NCBI GenBank assembly: GCA_029747585.1
Contig: JAPEVF010000545.1
Span: 1-30,846, forward strand
Direction of reading: 5' to 3'
From: Pleurotus djamor
Taxonomy: Eukaryota > Basidiomycota > Agaricomycetes > Agaricales > Pleurotaceae
DNA: 30,846 nt
Shown here in pieces: positions 10,162 through 22,985 of the stretch; the stretch's first letter is position 1; every line of letters starts with the position of its first letter. The position numbers and the translations under genes were made by a program. Under the pieces are notes generated by a model, which was given only the letters and a program-made list of their open reading frames with translations, made no database searches and was not told the origin of the DNA.

Positions 10162-12324
10162 ATGTCCACGAAGTCGCTGAATGCAAACAGTGAGGCATAT
10201 TGACATCGGATACTGCGAAACTCTGCCCGAGGTCACTCGCTTTCTCAAAAGCGATTGGTTCCAAATTTGCGTCACCTGCCGCGTTCCTGGGCTTGTCGGA
10301 CACAGTTTTACTCTCGCGATTGAACGTGTCCCAAGAAGAGATAACTCGTGCCGCTCGAGGCGGTCGTGAAACCATGGATACTATACACACACCCTTGGAC
10401 GCAATCAACCACATGGACACCCAGTTCTCCGCCGTTCCACTGGAGACATTCCTCGAAACTTACGTGCCTCCCATGCTGGACAGCGGACTGGTCGAGGCAT
10501 TTGTTGCCAGAATTACCCTACACTCTTCTCATGAACTCGGAGATGTTCTCATTTTGCTGCCCCCAGCCAAAGGAAAAATGTCGTCATCTTTTCACTTTTG
10601 AAGCAAATCGGTCAAGCTATCGCTGCGTTCGAGACCAACTGGCCCGAGCGCACTCGCAATATGTACCGGCCCACTCTATGCCCTACGCAGGTGCAGATCA
10701 AATGTTCGGACAACCATATTGATGGCTACTTCAAGAAGCCCACGGAGGGGAAAACCGCTTCTACTGAGCGCCAGATTCAAGCCTCGATCTTCGTGGATCT
10801 GGAATGATTCTTCACGATGCCGCGGTCAGACGCTGATCAGCAACTCTTCAACGCCTTCCAGGACACCAGCAAGTTCGGAATTTCTATCGCGGAGCTAGGA
10901 AAGGATGAGAGGTACAAGGGCTACTTTATGACCATCATCGCAGACCATGAATGTGGTATCTCCAAAGAACTCTCCAAGGACGCAACTGTCGAACGAGCTC
11001 TGTCCGCTGATCTATTAGACCCCCAAAACCACAGTTATTGATGCAAGAGAACGGTCGACGCCAACCCGCTGGAACTCCAAGGCCCTCAGCGTCCCGCGCG
11101 AACACAGCATAGGGCTTTTGTCCCACGCAAACATCATCGTGTTGTTTTCAAGGAGTTTTGCTCCACCGTTGGCGATCTCGAGACTATGGGAGAAGTCGCT
11201 TCGGTCCTCGAACAAACAACCATCGGTACGTCGCCCTTGATCCACTCTCATTTCCGTAGGCTACTTACTTACCCATGTATGGGCCAGCGCTCCGACTGAT
11301 GTTATGCGCTGGATGGGTACATCGGGACATTAGCTCGGGCAACATCCTCGCATTTCGACCTACAGACACAGAGCGGCGGCAAGCGAAGTTGTCAGATCTC
11401 AAATATGCGAGGAAATATCCACCTGATCCAACATACCAAGCTGCCATTGACCCTAAAACGGTGCGATCCCAACCATCTGAGATACTTTTCAGCCTCTCAC
11501 TGTTAATCCAGGGTACTCCATTCTTCATGCCGCATGAAATTTTGGATCAAATGTTTATCTATAACGAACGAGTCTCGCCAACGCCCTCGCACTGCTCGGA
11601 TCCGACACTTCGGCCGCCATCACTAATCCCGTCCCCGTATTCAACTTTCAGCATGACCTCGAATCTGTGTGGTGGATATTTCTGTGGACAGTGTCGATGC
11701 GCGTCCCTCACGAAGCTTCCCGCAAATTCTTCCGTACCGTCTTCAATCACTCCACGTCTCGATGTAGCAGCGAGAGGGCCAAGTGCCTGCTTGAACCCAT
11801 ACATGGAATGCTTGCCACCGATCTTGCGCCGTCGCTGCAGCTTTTGTCGAACTCGTTTGAATACCTACGCATCAATCAGCTCCATCACTATACGAATCGC
11901 GAGCGGAATAAGGCACTGAACGATGTACTGTCTTTCACCGAAATTCACGAAGCGTTCACTTGTTTCTTCAAAACGATCTTGGAGAAAATTACTGGGTGGC
12001 AAACTACGGGGCTAAGTGCTGATAACACGACAGTCACCAAGGCAGACGATATCGTCAAACCCACCTTTCTCTCAGAAGCACACAGCCGAGCAGCCCGCGG
12101 CTCCTGCACGATCTTCGAAAAAGCGGACTCGTGAAGGAACGACTGTAGGTGCTCAAGTTGACGGATGCGTATTAGCCTCCGTTCCTGAAGATCCTGCCCA
12201 TAAGAAGCTTTCACTTCGACCAGCAAAGGAGATGCAACCACCAAGCAAGCTCTCCACAACACGTTCGTCTACCAAGACGAAGAGCAGCTCTAAACGTAAG
12301 GGGAAAACACGAGCGAGGGCGTAG
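10162..12324 (+). pseudogene. FunK1-family kinase pseudogene with internal deletion
   Basis: Scattered frames match the intact FunK1 protein in order. A possible exon 1 starts at 10162 (reading MSTKSLNAN). Matching blocks follow: SAVPLETFLETYVPP, IGQAIAAF, AFQDTSKF, YFMTIIAD, VVFKEFC, the catalytic WVHRDISSGN, PTYQAAIDPKT, FFMPHEILD and the tail KRTREGTT. Relative to the full copy, about 170 residues are missing at 10755, including the lysine-bearing VLKDVW strand and three introns. In-frame stops sit at 10805-10807 and 11039-11041. Frame changes are needed near 10600, 11575-11650 and 12080-12120. Two introns still align (around 11226-11287 and 11461-11512). The divergence is much greater than between the inverted arms, so this is an older copy. 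It separates the two halves of the enzyme cluster. It should not make an active kinase. Confidence 0.85.
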
Positions 12325-12840
12325 GGAATGAGTACTGAATTTTCATCGCCACAATTTTTCTTCTTATTTTTCATGTATCTTTTCATCGTTCATCACAATT
12401 GTATCATTAGGCATCGTCATGAAGCATTTCCATTCTTGTCGCTGAAGCAATCTACGGCATCGTTCGTTACTCTTCAATACTCAGGGCTCAGTATGTGCCA
12501 GGCAGTTTTGGGCCCTTCAGCGCCACGTAGGACCTCTTTGCCTTTGCTCCAGCTGCAAATGCGAAAAGGTCTATGTAGCTAGTAGACCCTAAGTCATCAT
12601 GCACGCATCAAGCCAACCTTCAATATTTATCTCCACTTTATCCTATGTCATGCACTCCATGATCGACCGAGGTACGGCTCTTACGAATATCCAGGAAAAG
12701 CGCGTAGGCGATGGGGGTGTGGACGACAGGATCTCGGAAGTGCCAACGCCAGATCAAATACGATATGTCCGAAGTCATGAACTGAGAACTTGGAAAAAGG
12801 AACTTGTATCTATCATTTCAAGATATCCTAGCCACCGGTC
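12325..12840. other. Intergenic region between convergent FunK1 pseudogene and DUF6534 gene
   Basis: The first part is T-rich (runs around 12355-12380) and probably serves as a 3' end. An open frame at 12599-12847 has no recognisable domain. Confidence 0.4.
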
Positions 12841-14835
12841 TCATTGAGTATACGAAGTATTCTTGTCCCCTCGTCGCGGCATGGGGTCCTTGAGGTGTTC
12901 AACCACACGAGTCACATTAATTCCTTGCTCTAGATCCTCATCTCTGTCGCTTTTGCTCGTCCCAGGGGTACTAGGTACGCCAAGTTCGTAGACTCCCGTG
13001 ATTATCTGTATGTCAACACACTGAGTGACTGGGGCTTGGTGTCAATGAATCAGTGGAGCCAAGCTTACCTTCTGAGGGTTGGTATATGTCTTCGATGTAT
13101 TTCCCTTGTATTTTGCTCGGGTTAGAACGTGTGGGGGACGATAATTCATGAGATACGCACAGTAGTTGGACGAGATGCAGCGACGAATCGACTGTGTTCT
13201 GTTCCGAACAAGAGGTTGTCGTTGTTATCGACAACGAGGTTATTCCATCCGGAGCGGGCGTTCAAAGTCGACAGAAGAGAATTTGTGTAGAGCTTTGACA
13301 AGGGAAAATCCCAAAGGAAGTTCCTAGAGACAAGTCGGTTGAGGAATCATCGAACGGAGGATGAACGCACATGGAACTGCTCTGAAAGTGCACTGTTAAG
13401 GAGAGCTTGAATATGAAAGAAAGGGTCGGGGGTCTTACCGGCAAAGCCAAGAAAAAGATCACATCCAACGCGGCGAAGAGCGCCGTGACCATTCCGGTTT
13501 GGATGGTAACTGAGCTCGTGTAAAGTGAGAAGGCTGAGAAGCTTCCCGGCTAAGAATGGGGACGTACGTCGTATGATCCTGTTGACTATGTCATCTGTGC
13601 TACGCACGCCCGTCTTACGCTTGTACTACGGGAATGGTTACCAACCTGGAGAGATACTAGGAGGCCGACTTACAAGATGAAACACCAGGCTCACAGTGAT
13701 AACAATGTCAGCGGTAGCGGAGGACACCAGCCAGGTGATGATGGCGGGCGACATCCGTGGTAAGCTTTGATAGGTGAGAGATTTGGTCACAGATGTTCCG
13801 ATTGCAGCAGAGTATGCACCGGCTGTGATACAAAAGATAGTCAGATGATAGTGATGATGAATGAGTGAAGGTCTGCGGATACCCAGCGAAGAAAAGGCAA
13901 AGAATCCTATGATTCCGATGATCAACTTGGACTTGCTAATTACGTAGATCCTCCAGCCAACGAAGCACTGAATGGGCACGGATATCATGACCTATTGGAT
14001 GTTCAACGTCCGAAGTCCAGTGGACAATAGTGTTATAACGAACCATGACGATGGGGTCTGAAAGGCTGAGTCAGTGATACGGATGAGCGCACCTTTGACT
14101 AGAAGCTCACCAGACATCAGCACTATTAAAGCATCGTGAATGTGCATAACATCGGAAAGTGAGCATACGTACTAACTGGAATGTTCGCAACTGCATTGAT
14201 TGTGCCTAATATATGTTAAACAGAGTCCCGATGATTAGGACGGGGAGTTGATCGAGAGTAGTAGTAATTTACGCACCGAACCGAAGCACGAGCGGCTCGT
14301 AAATGATTCCGATGTCAAACCCAGTGTTCAATGTCTCAACAAGGAACAAGTATAGGATCTAGCGCATTGCAAGAGAAAGATCCGTCACCTTGGGATGAGG
14401 GGAGACGCGATGGATGTACCTACCAAGTAACGGATCCAGGCACTGTCGCTGTGGGGGATCCTTAGCCGCCGATAATTCATGGAGAGAAACCGATACGTTA
14501 CTTCCGATATGTTTGATAATAGACAAAACACTGAGAAAAATAAGTTCAGGGCAGGTTCAGGGCCATGCACGAACGAACGAGGAGACTACGTACTTGAACA
14601 ACGAGGACCTTGAGTTGAAAAGTTCAGTAAATCAGCACGGATAGATACGTATCAGACCTACTCCATAGAGGATTGTGTTGAGGAACACTCCGATCAACAT
14701 TGGCCCAAATCTAGAAAGGGATATGGGATTGGGTTAATTTACTCAAAAGACTTGCCACGCTCACAACAGTTGGAGATTCAGCCCGGGAGGCAGGGTCATA
14801 TCACTTGGTGGCGTTGGTGGAGGCATCGTCGACAT
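12841..14835 (-). CDS. DUF6534-type multi-pass membrane protein
   Basis: This belongs to an agaricomycete membrane-protein family (DUF6534) with about seven helices and no established function. Seventeen exons can be spliced by hand into roughly 368 residues. The start is MSTMPPPTPPSDM at 14835, followed by GPMLIGVFLNTILYG, then VETLNTGFDIGIIYEPLV, then PIQCFVGWRIYVIS. Next come ITWLVSSATADIVITVSLVF, DDIVNRIIRLTIQTGMVTAL, FLWDFPLSKLYTNSLLSTL and NARSGWNN, all typical of the family. The C-terminal 110 residues are hydrophilic and probably cytosolic. Four exons are tiny: 15 nt (14594-14608), 12 nt (14111-14122), 14 nt (14044-14057) and 11 nt (13371-13381). An alternative upstream ATG at 14985 is less likely because family members start just before the PPG segment. 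Its place inside the cluster may be accidental; a sensor or transport role would be speculation. Confidence 0.85.
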
Positions 14836-15708
14836 TTCAAAATCTTGGAGGGGTGAAGGTAGGAATGAATTGAGAGCCCCCACTTGATATACCGCATTCA
14901 GACCGCCCGTTAATCCGGGCCTTGCGACCAAGCCCAAGGCGTAGGGCAAAAATATCACGGAAAGCTTCTTGATGCCTTGATGCACGTATCAACGTCTCAA
15001 GCTTCCACTAACGCTCTGAGGTATAGCGTGTAAGTTCGAGTTTACCAACGGCAATCCTGATAGCAGCGGCGATACTGTCGCACTTGCCTGGATAAAATTT
15101 TGCGGATGGGAGTTGTCCCAGCGATAACCACATGCAAGCCGCAACAGCGTTTGAGAAAAATCAGAGAAGGCTCATTTATTCGTCGTCTTGGTGTGAATAG
15201 AATTGCTCCTTCCCTCCGAATCCGCTGGACTGCCCAGCCCTAGAACATGGGGTAAGGTTACGATAGGTTGGTCACTTGTTTGATGGGGATCCATTTATAG
15301 CAATCGATTGGCGTTTTTGGGGGGCTTATTCTCATGATCCCAATCAGACTTGCGCCTGGTTCTGCCCATATTGAAGATAGTCCGAGCAAGCGCGTGTGTG
15401 TACTCTCAAGCAAAGCGATGGCAAAGAGCAACCTGGATCAAAACTGAAAAAATTCTCAGGCCCGGTCCCACGCGTTGCTTCCACGCCGGTATACCACGGA
15501 CAACTTCTCCCTGCCTTCTTACTTCCCAGAAACACCCGTTCAGTCTGATGCTCATTCTCTCCATCAGACCGCAGATTCTTACTCACATTTTCGTCTGATC
15601 GTGCCCTAAATCAGTGGATTGGCCAATGTTCGAATGAACTGAGTTGCGTAGACCCGAAGCCCATAAAAGGCCCTTACAGCACATGTACAACGTGAGTATT
15701 CTTGTAGT
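14836..15708. other. Divergent intergenic region between DUF6534 gene and halogenase
   Basis: No gene is supported. Frames on both strands at 15344-15598 are mirror images of each other and have no domain. The right end carries the halogenase promoter with a CCAAT palindrome and a TATA-like element. Confidence 0.5.
15618..15670 (+). promoter_or_regulatory. Halogenase core promoter: CCAAT palindrome and TATA-like box
   Basis: The perfect palindrome ATTGGCCAAT at 15618-15627 contains a CCAAT box on both strands. It is followed by cataaaagg at 15662-15670, about 40 bp before the start codon. The same ATTGGCCA string occurs upstream of the UbiA gene at 6359-6366. CCAAT boxes are common in fungal promoters, so pathway specificity is not implied. 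Confidence 0.4.
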
Positions 15709-17837
<2,129 letters not shown>

Positions 17838-18046
17838 TGCTTCGACTAGGTGACCTATTGCTTCCTAAATTTGTACTCCCCAGTATCAATGCACCTTTTC
17901 CAAATTTCTGGATCCTTGAGCTTGAGACCCGATGGATCGTTATGAATGACAATCATCATAAATAAATGTTTCCAGAGTCATTGTCAGTTACATCGGGGAG
18001 TAGTACAGGTTCACGGAGAGAGAGAAAAGTGCTAATCAACGATTAA
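17838..18046. other. Short convergent intergenic region
   Basis: This is the shared 3' flank of the halogenase and the nitronate monooxygenase-like gene. It includes aataaatg near 17960, which may act in polyadenylation. There is no gene. Confidence 0.4.
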
Positions 18047-19296
18047 TTATTGGAGCAGGTTTGGAAGTGCCTTCAAAACCTTGACAGCGTCGTTGTGCAA
18101 TTCCAACAAGACATCCTACGTGAAATTTGAGACGAATGGTGACTTTCAGCGGAGCGAAACGCTAACCTTCGTAGGCTTGATTTCCTTGGTCATTCCAACA
18201 CCAACGCCAGCCCACATGATGGCGCGATTGACGTCTTGGTCCTTCATGCCTTGATCGAACAAGCGCTGTCGCTCTTCGATACTCAATCCTTTCCGGCTAT
18301 CTTCAACAATACTGTTGATCAACGCTCTACCATCGTGATTGGGAGGCCATCCCATTGTCCTCATCACCTCGTCGAACATCATGCCCCGAGTCGTTGCGTT
18401 GAAGTTGGCTTTGACAAGCTCGGCTTTCATCGCATCGGTGTAGACGGATTCTGGCGTGAAAAGGAAACGAGTGCCGACTACAGCAGCGGATGCGCCGACT
18501 GCGAGAATAGCTGCGACCTGGGCTCCAGTGGAGATACCACCTGCGCCAAGAACCGGTGGGCAAGTTCCGGGTGGGAAGGCGTTGATGATGGCTGGTACGA
18601 GTGAGAAGAGAGGGGGTGCGAAAGATCCACCGTGACCTCCAGCTTCGATACCTATCCCACCCAATGAGTACAACCATCAAATCGTGATGGATTTGCATTT
18701 CGCTTACCTTGCGCAACGATAACATCAACTTTCCATTCGTTCGCAGCCTGTAGTGCGGCATCGACCGAGTTCACAGTAACGAATATGAGAGTCTTGTGGC
18801 GATCGGATCGATGAGCATCGTATTCGCGGACGGTTTTGATGTGCTTGCCCAGGTCAGTTCCGAAAGCAAAGAGGATGGCTTTGGGTTTCTCTGCGAGTGC
18901 GACAGGGAGAAGGGGTGAAGCAGACGCTTCTGTGATATCGAGAACCCAGCCGATGAAACCAACTCCAACGGGGATTGGAGCGTCCTCTGGGACAGCAAGC
19001 GTTTTGCGCGCAGTCCTCAAATTTTCGCGTATGTTATCGGCGGTATCAAGACCTGTGGAGAAAACTGATGGTTAAATCGCGTTCCTAGACGTGACCCATG
19101 CACTGACCCACTGGGACAAAGCCAAAACCGCCTGCGCCGCTGACTATAGCGGCCATCTGAGGATGAGCTCCAAACGCCATCGGCGTCAGCACAATTGGGC
19201 TAACAACATCTACAATTCATGGTCAATCGGTGAGAACGACTCAACATGGCAATGCATACTGAGCAATTCCGTGAATCGGGTCTTGATTGGTTCCAT
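18047..19296 (-). CDS. Nitronate monooxygenase-like flavoprotein
   Basis: The protein belongs to the nitronate monooxygenase (2-nitropropane dioxygenase) family of FMN-binding TIM barrels. These oxidise alkyl nitronates such as propionate 3-nitronate. Five exons (19296-19260, 19209-19108, 19052-18708, 18651-18167, 18115-18047) give 345 residues. The start MEPIKTRFTELL leads into VVSPIVLTPM, the usual first barrel strand. GAGGFGFVPVG follows. His168 in GIEAGGHGGSF matches the catalytic histidine of the family. Phosphate-binding glycines are in VLGAGGISTG, and GTRFLFTPES is typical. The gene is convergent with the halogenase and divergent from the P450. It may belong to the pathway, protect against nitro compounds, or be a cluster bystander; many family members have unknown substrates. 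Confidence 0.92.
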
Positions 19297-20091
19297 GGTC
19301 GTCGTCGATAGTAATTGGGAGACTCTCCAGTTGCGGGTCCACGCTTATGTATCTGCATCATTTTGTCCGGTACCCACAGCTTATTAAGGTGAACTCTGAC
19401 CGTCAGCTAAGTACAGATGTAGAAACACTTCCGAGTCGCCTATCATGGGCAGATTTGGCAGTGCAAATACGTGAGAAACATCTCCTGTTCAAATTCTTGT
19501 CAAATGCAGGTCATCCCCGCGACGCTTCAAAATCAACATCTTATGTCAACTACACTTCTGCCATCACTCGACACCATCAATCAATGATGCCAACCCCCAC
19601 TGAGCACGCAGTTTTGATCAGTTTTGTACCCCACATCTTGGGCGCACGATGTCAGAAGCACTTCCACCAGACGCACCAAGTATTTCAACTCTTCCATCAG
19701 CAGTTCCGTGTGTCTCAGGACCTGGATCAGAGGTACTCCGAGGCCATATTGTTTGGCTACAGCGCCGCATCTCATGGGAACACCTCGCAAGAACCTTCAG
19801 TTCTAAAAGTATGTTATCGGTTTCTCGGATGTGATTCTATTACTATCGTCGTTCATTTTGGTTGGTTCTTCAACAGGAATCCATAGAATGATGCGACCTC
19901 ATGGGTTTCTTATGAGAAAAAAAGGAGGGACGAGCTTCCCCAAGGGTCATAGCGATTGAATTGAGCCCGCAACGCATACTTACCCATAGGTCGGCTTTCG
20001 AAGGCTGCATTAACTTGGGTCGTATAAGAGTTCACCAGGGTCGCCCAAGCATCGCCTATCCGTCATTTGGGAGGGCTCAGACAGCGTTAAC
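19297..20091. other. Divergent intergenic region between NMO-like gene and P450
   Basis: It holds the promoters of both neighbours. A 61-codon frame at 19649-19834 (starting MSEALPPDAPS) is followed by an intron-like segment from gtatgt (19809) to caacag (19877). It could encode a small protein, but no domain is recognised. A longer frame, 19287-19886, overlaps it in another phase and looks spurious. Confidence 0.4.
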
Positions 20092-22146
20092 ATGTCTGTG
20101 ACAGCGCCACAAATCCATGAAGTCGTGGTGTGTACCCGAGATCCATGATTTCATATTACCGCCACGTCTAACCTACTCCCTAGTTCACTACCTTTACGCC
20201 TCAACCCCTCGTTCTACTTGCCCTCGTCGTCTTCATCTGTTTCTTGCTCCTCCTTCGTCGCCCTAATCTTACAGACAAAGACGGACATCCGATACCTCCC
20301 GGTCCTCCAATTCGATACGCCTTTTTACGGAGATATCCCGAGAAACCGTTGTTTCGCTGGGCGCAAAAGTACGGACCCATCTACACAGTATGGATGGGTC
20401 CCCAGCTTTTCGTTGTCATCAACGACCCTCAGGTTGCCAGAGACCTTCTTGTCACCAACGGTGCTAATTTTTCTAGCCGTTGGCCTTATTTCATGAAGAA
20501 CCAAACCATCTTGCGTGGGGGTGGTATCACGGCCGCTTCATACAATGACGTATGGTATGCCACCAACTTCGTAACTTTTCCTTCGGTTCGGTGACCAGCA
20601 TGCTTGTTCCCTTAGGAGAAAGCACCGCAGAATCGCGATGTGGTTGCTCAATTCAAAGGCTATTCGCACTTACAAGGACACAATTGACTACGAAGCGCAT
20701 ATCTTCTTGCGTTCGCTATATGAAGTGTCAAAGCAGGGGAAAATTCCCATTGACCCAGCCACCTATGCTTGCCGCTACGCGCTCAAGTTAGCCATTCGTT
20801 AGCCTCCTCATACATCCTATGCTTAATTTGTTTCTTCCCGCAGCAACATGCTCACTTTGACATTCGGAAGTCGTACAGTAACCGCCACCGATCCGTTGGT
20901 GCAAGAGGCCATCCGTCTTGGAATGGAGTTTATGCGTCTAACAGGTTCGCCACATCTCTCCGCCATTGCTACGTTCACTCATATTCCTTCAGGTCCCTGG
21001 TCGAACATGATCGACTTCTTCAAGGTTCTCCAGTGGATCCCCTCTAGGATGCGAAGCAAAGGCCGCAAACTCCACGACGACTTCATTGCCGTTTACGGAG
21101 CTATGATGCTTCGAACCAAGGCTCGAATGGACGCGGGTGAAGAAGTCCCCGATTGTCTAGTCAAAACACTCATCGGGTGTCAGGAAGAGGAACAACTCAC
21201 CTGGGAAGACATGTGCTTCATTGTCAGCGCATTCACGACTGGTGGTGTTCATTCAGTGCGTGCACAATTTTTATTGCCACAAGACTTTGCCGCTCACATT
21301 CTGAATTACGATAGACATCTGGGATCATCGAATGGTTCCTCGCCCTGATGCCTTCCAACCTCCACGTTCAAGCCAAGGCTGCCGAAGAGTTGGACCGCGT
21401 CATCGGCAGAGACACCTGGCCCACCGCCGATGATGAAATGAAGTTGCCTTATTGTCGTGCGGTAGTCAAAGAGGTAATCAACATTTCCGCGCGTTCTCAT
21501 TCCCCTGGTCTCGTCCCTCATCTAATTTTGACCACATCCTTTTCAAGGTACTACGCGCCCACGCTTCCTTTTGGATGGGTACCCCTCATTGTTCTGACGA
21601 AGACTTCGTTTATCGCGGATATTATATACCGGCCAACTCGGTGATGGTACTCAACGTCTACGCACTTCATCACAACGAAGATAGATACCCAGACTCGTAC
21701 GCACTCTTCGAGGCATCTGTAAAACGAAATTCTGACGAAATTACTCGTCAGATGGACATTCAACCCAGATAGATTCCTCGGCGATGATTTGGGAGCGATG
21801 GAATCGGCCAAGCAACCAGACGCACTTGCTCGTGATCATTGGGCTTTTGGCGCCGGGTAAGAAAGAACCAGCCGCTTGTTCGCCTTCACTCTGTCCTCAT
21901 CCTCTTTGCAGCCGACGTATTTGTCCCGGTATGGAGATGGCAGAACGAGAATTGTTCCTAGCCATCTCACGACTCCTGTGGGCATTCAATTTCCATGAAG
22001 TACCGGGAGAGCATATTTCTCTCCAAGAATACGAAGGCCTTTCAGGAAGGACTCCCTTTCCCTACCGATTGATGGTGGAGCCTAGGCATAAGATGGTTCA
22101 TGGCACTTTGGTGGAAAAGACAGAAGTTATCCTAGATGAATTGTGA
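20092..22146 (+). CDS. Cytochrome P450 monooxygenase (microsomal, class II)
   Basis: Nine exons (20092-20127, 20184-20554, 20616-20786, 20844-20944, 20993-21255, 21315-21473, 21548-21696, 21752-21856, 21912-22146) splice in frame to 529 residues. An N-terminal anchor PLVLLALVVFICFLLLL is followed by a proline-rich hinge GHPIPPGPP. The I-helix region reads TTGGVHSTSGIIEWF. The K-helix ExxR is Glu367-Val-Leu-Arg370. FNPDRF follows, with the heme loop FGAGRRICPGMEMAE placing the heme-ligating cysteine at Cys456. Every canonical motif is present, so it should be active together with cytochrome P450 reductase on the ER membrane. It closes the right end of the enzyme cluster. Fungal P450s of this type hydroxylate or cyclise secondary metabolites. 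The clan or family cannot be named without comparison. Confidence 0.93.
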
Positions 22147-22284
22147 TTCAAATGCCTTGGTAACAGTGCGGAATATGGTCACAGTGCTATCTGACGATCA
22201 TGGGAGTATGTTGACGAATATCAATAGATAGGATGAGGCGGCATGGAAATTGAGTCGAAATTGCAATTTGAAACTTTGACTGGT

Positions 22285-22985
22285 TGGTGGGTGACTGTGG
22301 GAAGAAAGATTCACACGATCAATAGAACGTCAAAATAGGGGGAAGAATGGTGCGCTCACGTGGGCACGCAGGGAGCATAACACATACAAATAGCCCAATA
22401 TGGTCAGAAGACTCGATCGCGTTGCGCCACAACCACTCTTCGTCCTCCACCATCATCACCATCAACTTCAATGTCGTCTAAGACCATGTAAGTTGGCTTC
22501 TGATAACTTCATATGAGTTATTCATGACATCTATACAGTCCCGAAACCCCAAATGGTCATCATCGACCACGGCTGCCGTACGTCGTGTAATGCATGCTTA
22601 ATTTAGCTGCACAAGCTGACTTGAAGTCAACGAATAGAAAACAGACCCCGCGCACTGCTCGTAGCAACGCAGGTACTGCTGGAATTACACATGTATGCCC
22701 CGAGATTGCTGCCGAGATGGACGGAGAAGTGTCCATCGTTCCATTGGCGAGCTTTATCGAGGCCTACCTTCCGCCCAAACCTGACGACAAGGTCGTCGAC
22801 GGATTCGTTACTCAAGCTGTCAAATCACGCCTCATGCACCGCACTGGAAAGAAGCTTCGTTTCGCCAAGTTCATGACCACGCCTACTGCGGGGAAGGGGT
22901 TGGAAGATGAACTCTATGCACCGCTGGAGGACATTGGCAAAGCCGTCGCTGAGTTCAGGTGGCGCGGTCATACACGCAATCAATA
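22285..22985. repeat. Right arm of the ~700 bp inverted repeat
   Basis: The reverse complement matches 1-702, covering the promoter, exons 1-2, introns 1-2 and the start of exon 3 of the FunK1 gene. Similarity starts at the segment gggtgactgtggg. The two arms enclose about 21.6 kb including all seven putative biosynthetic enzymes. Confidence 0.9.
22357..22362. promoter_or_regulatory. CACGTG box upstream of intact FunK1
   Basis: CACGTG in the context tgcgctcacgtgggc ends 109 bp before the start codon. Position and hexamer agree with the two other FunK1 copies in the window. Confidence 0.4.

Noticed and set aside
15344..15598. Opposed 80-codon frames upstream of the halogenase
   Set aside because: Mirror frames on both strands in low-constraint sequence; no motif and no splice support.
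19287..19886. 199-codon open frame on the plus strand
   Set aside because: It overlaps the NMO-like start exon antisense, has no domain or good codon pattern, and crosses the divergent promoter.
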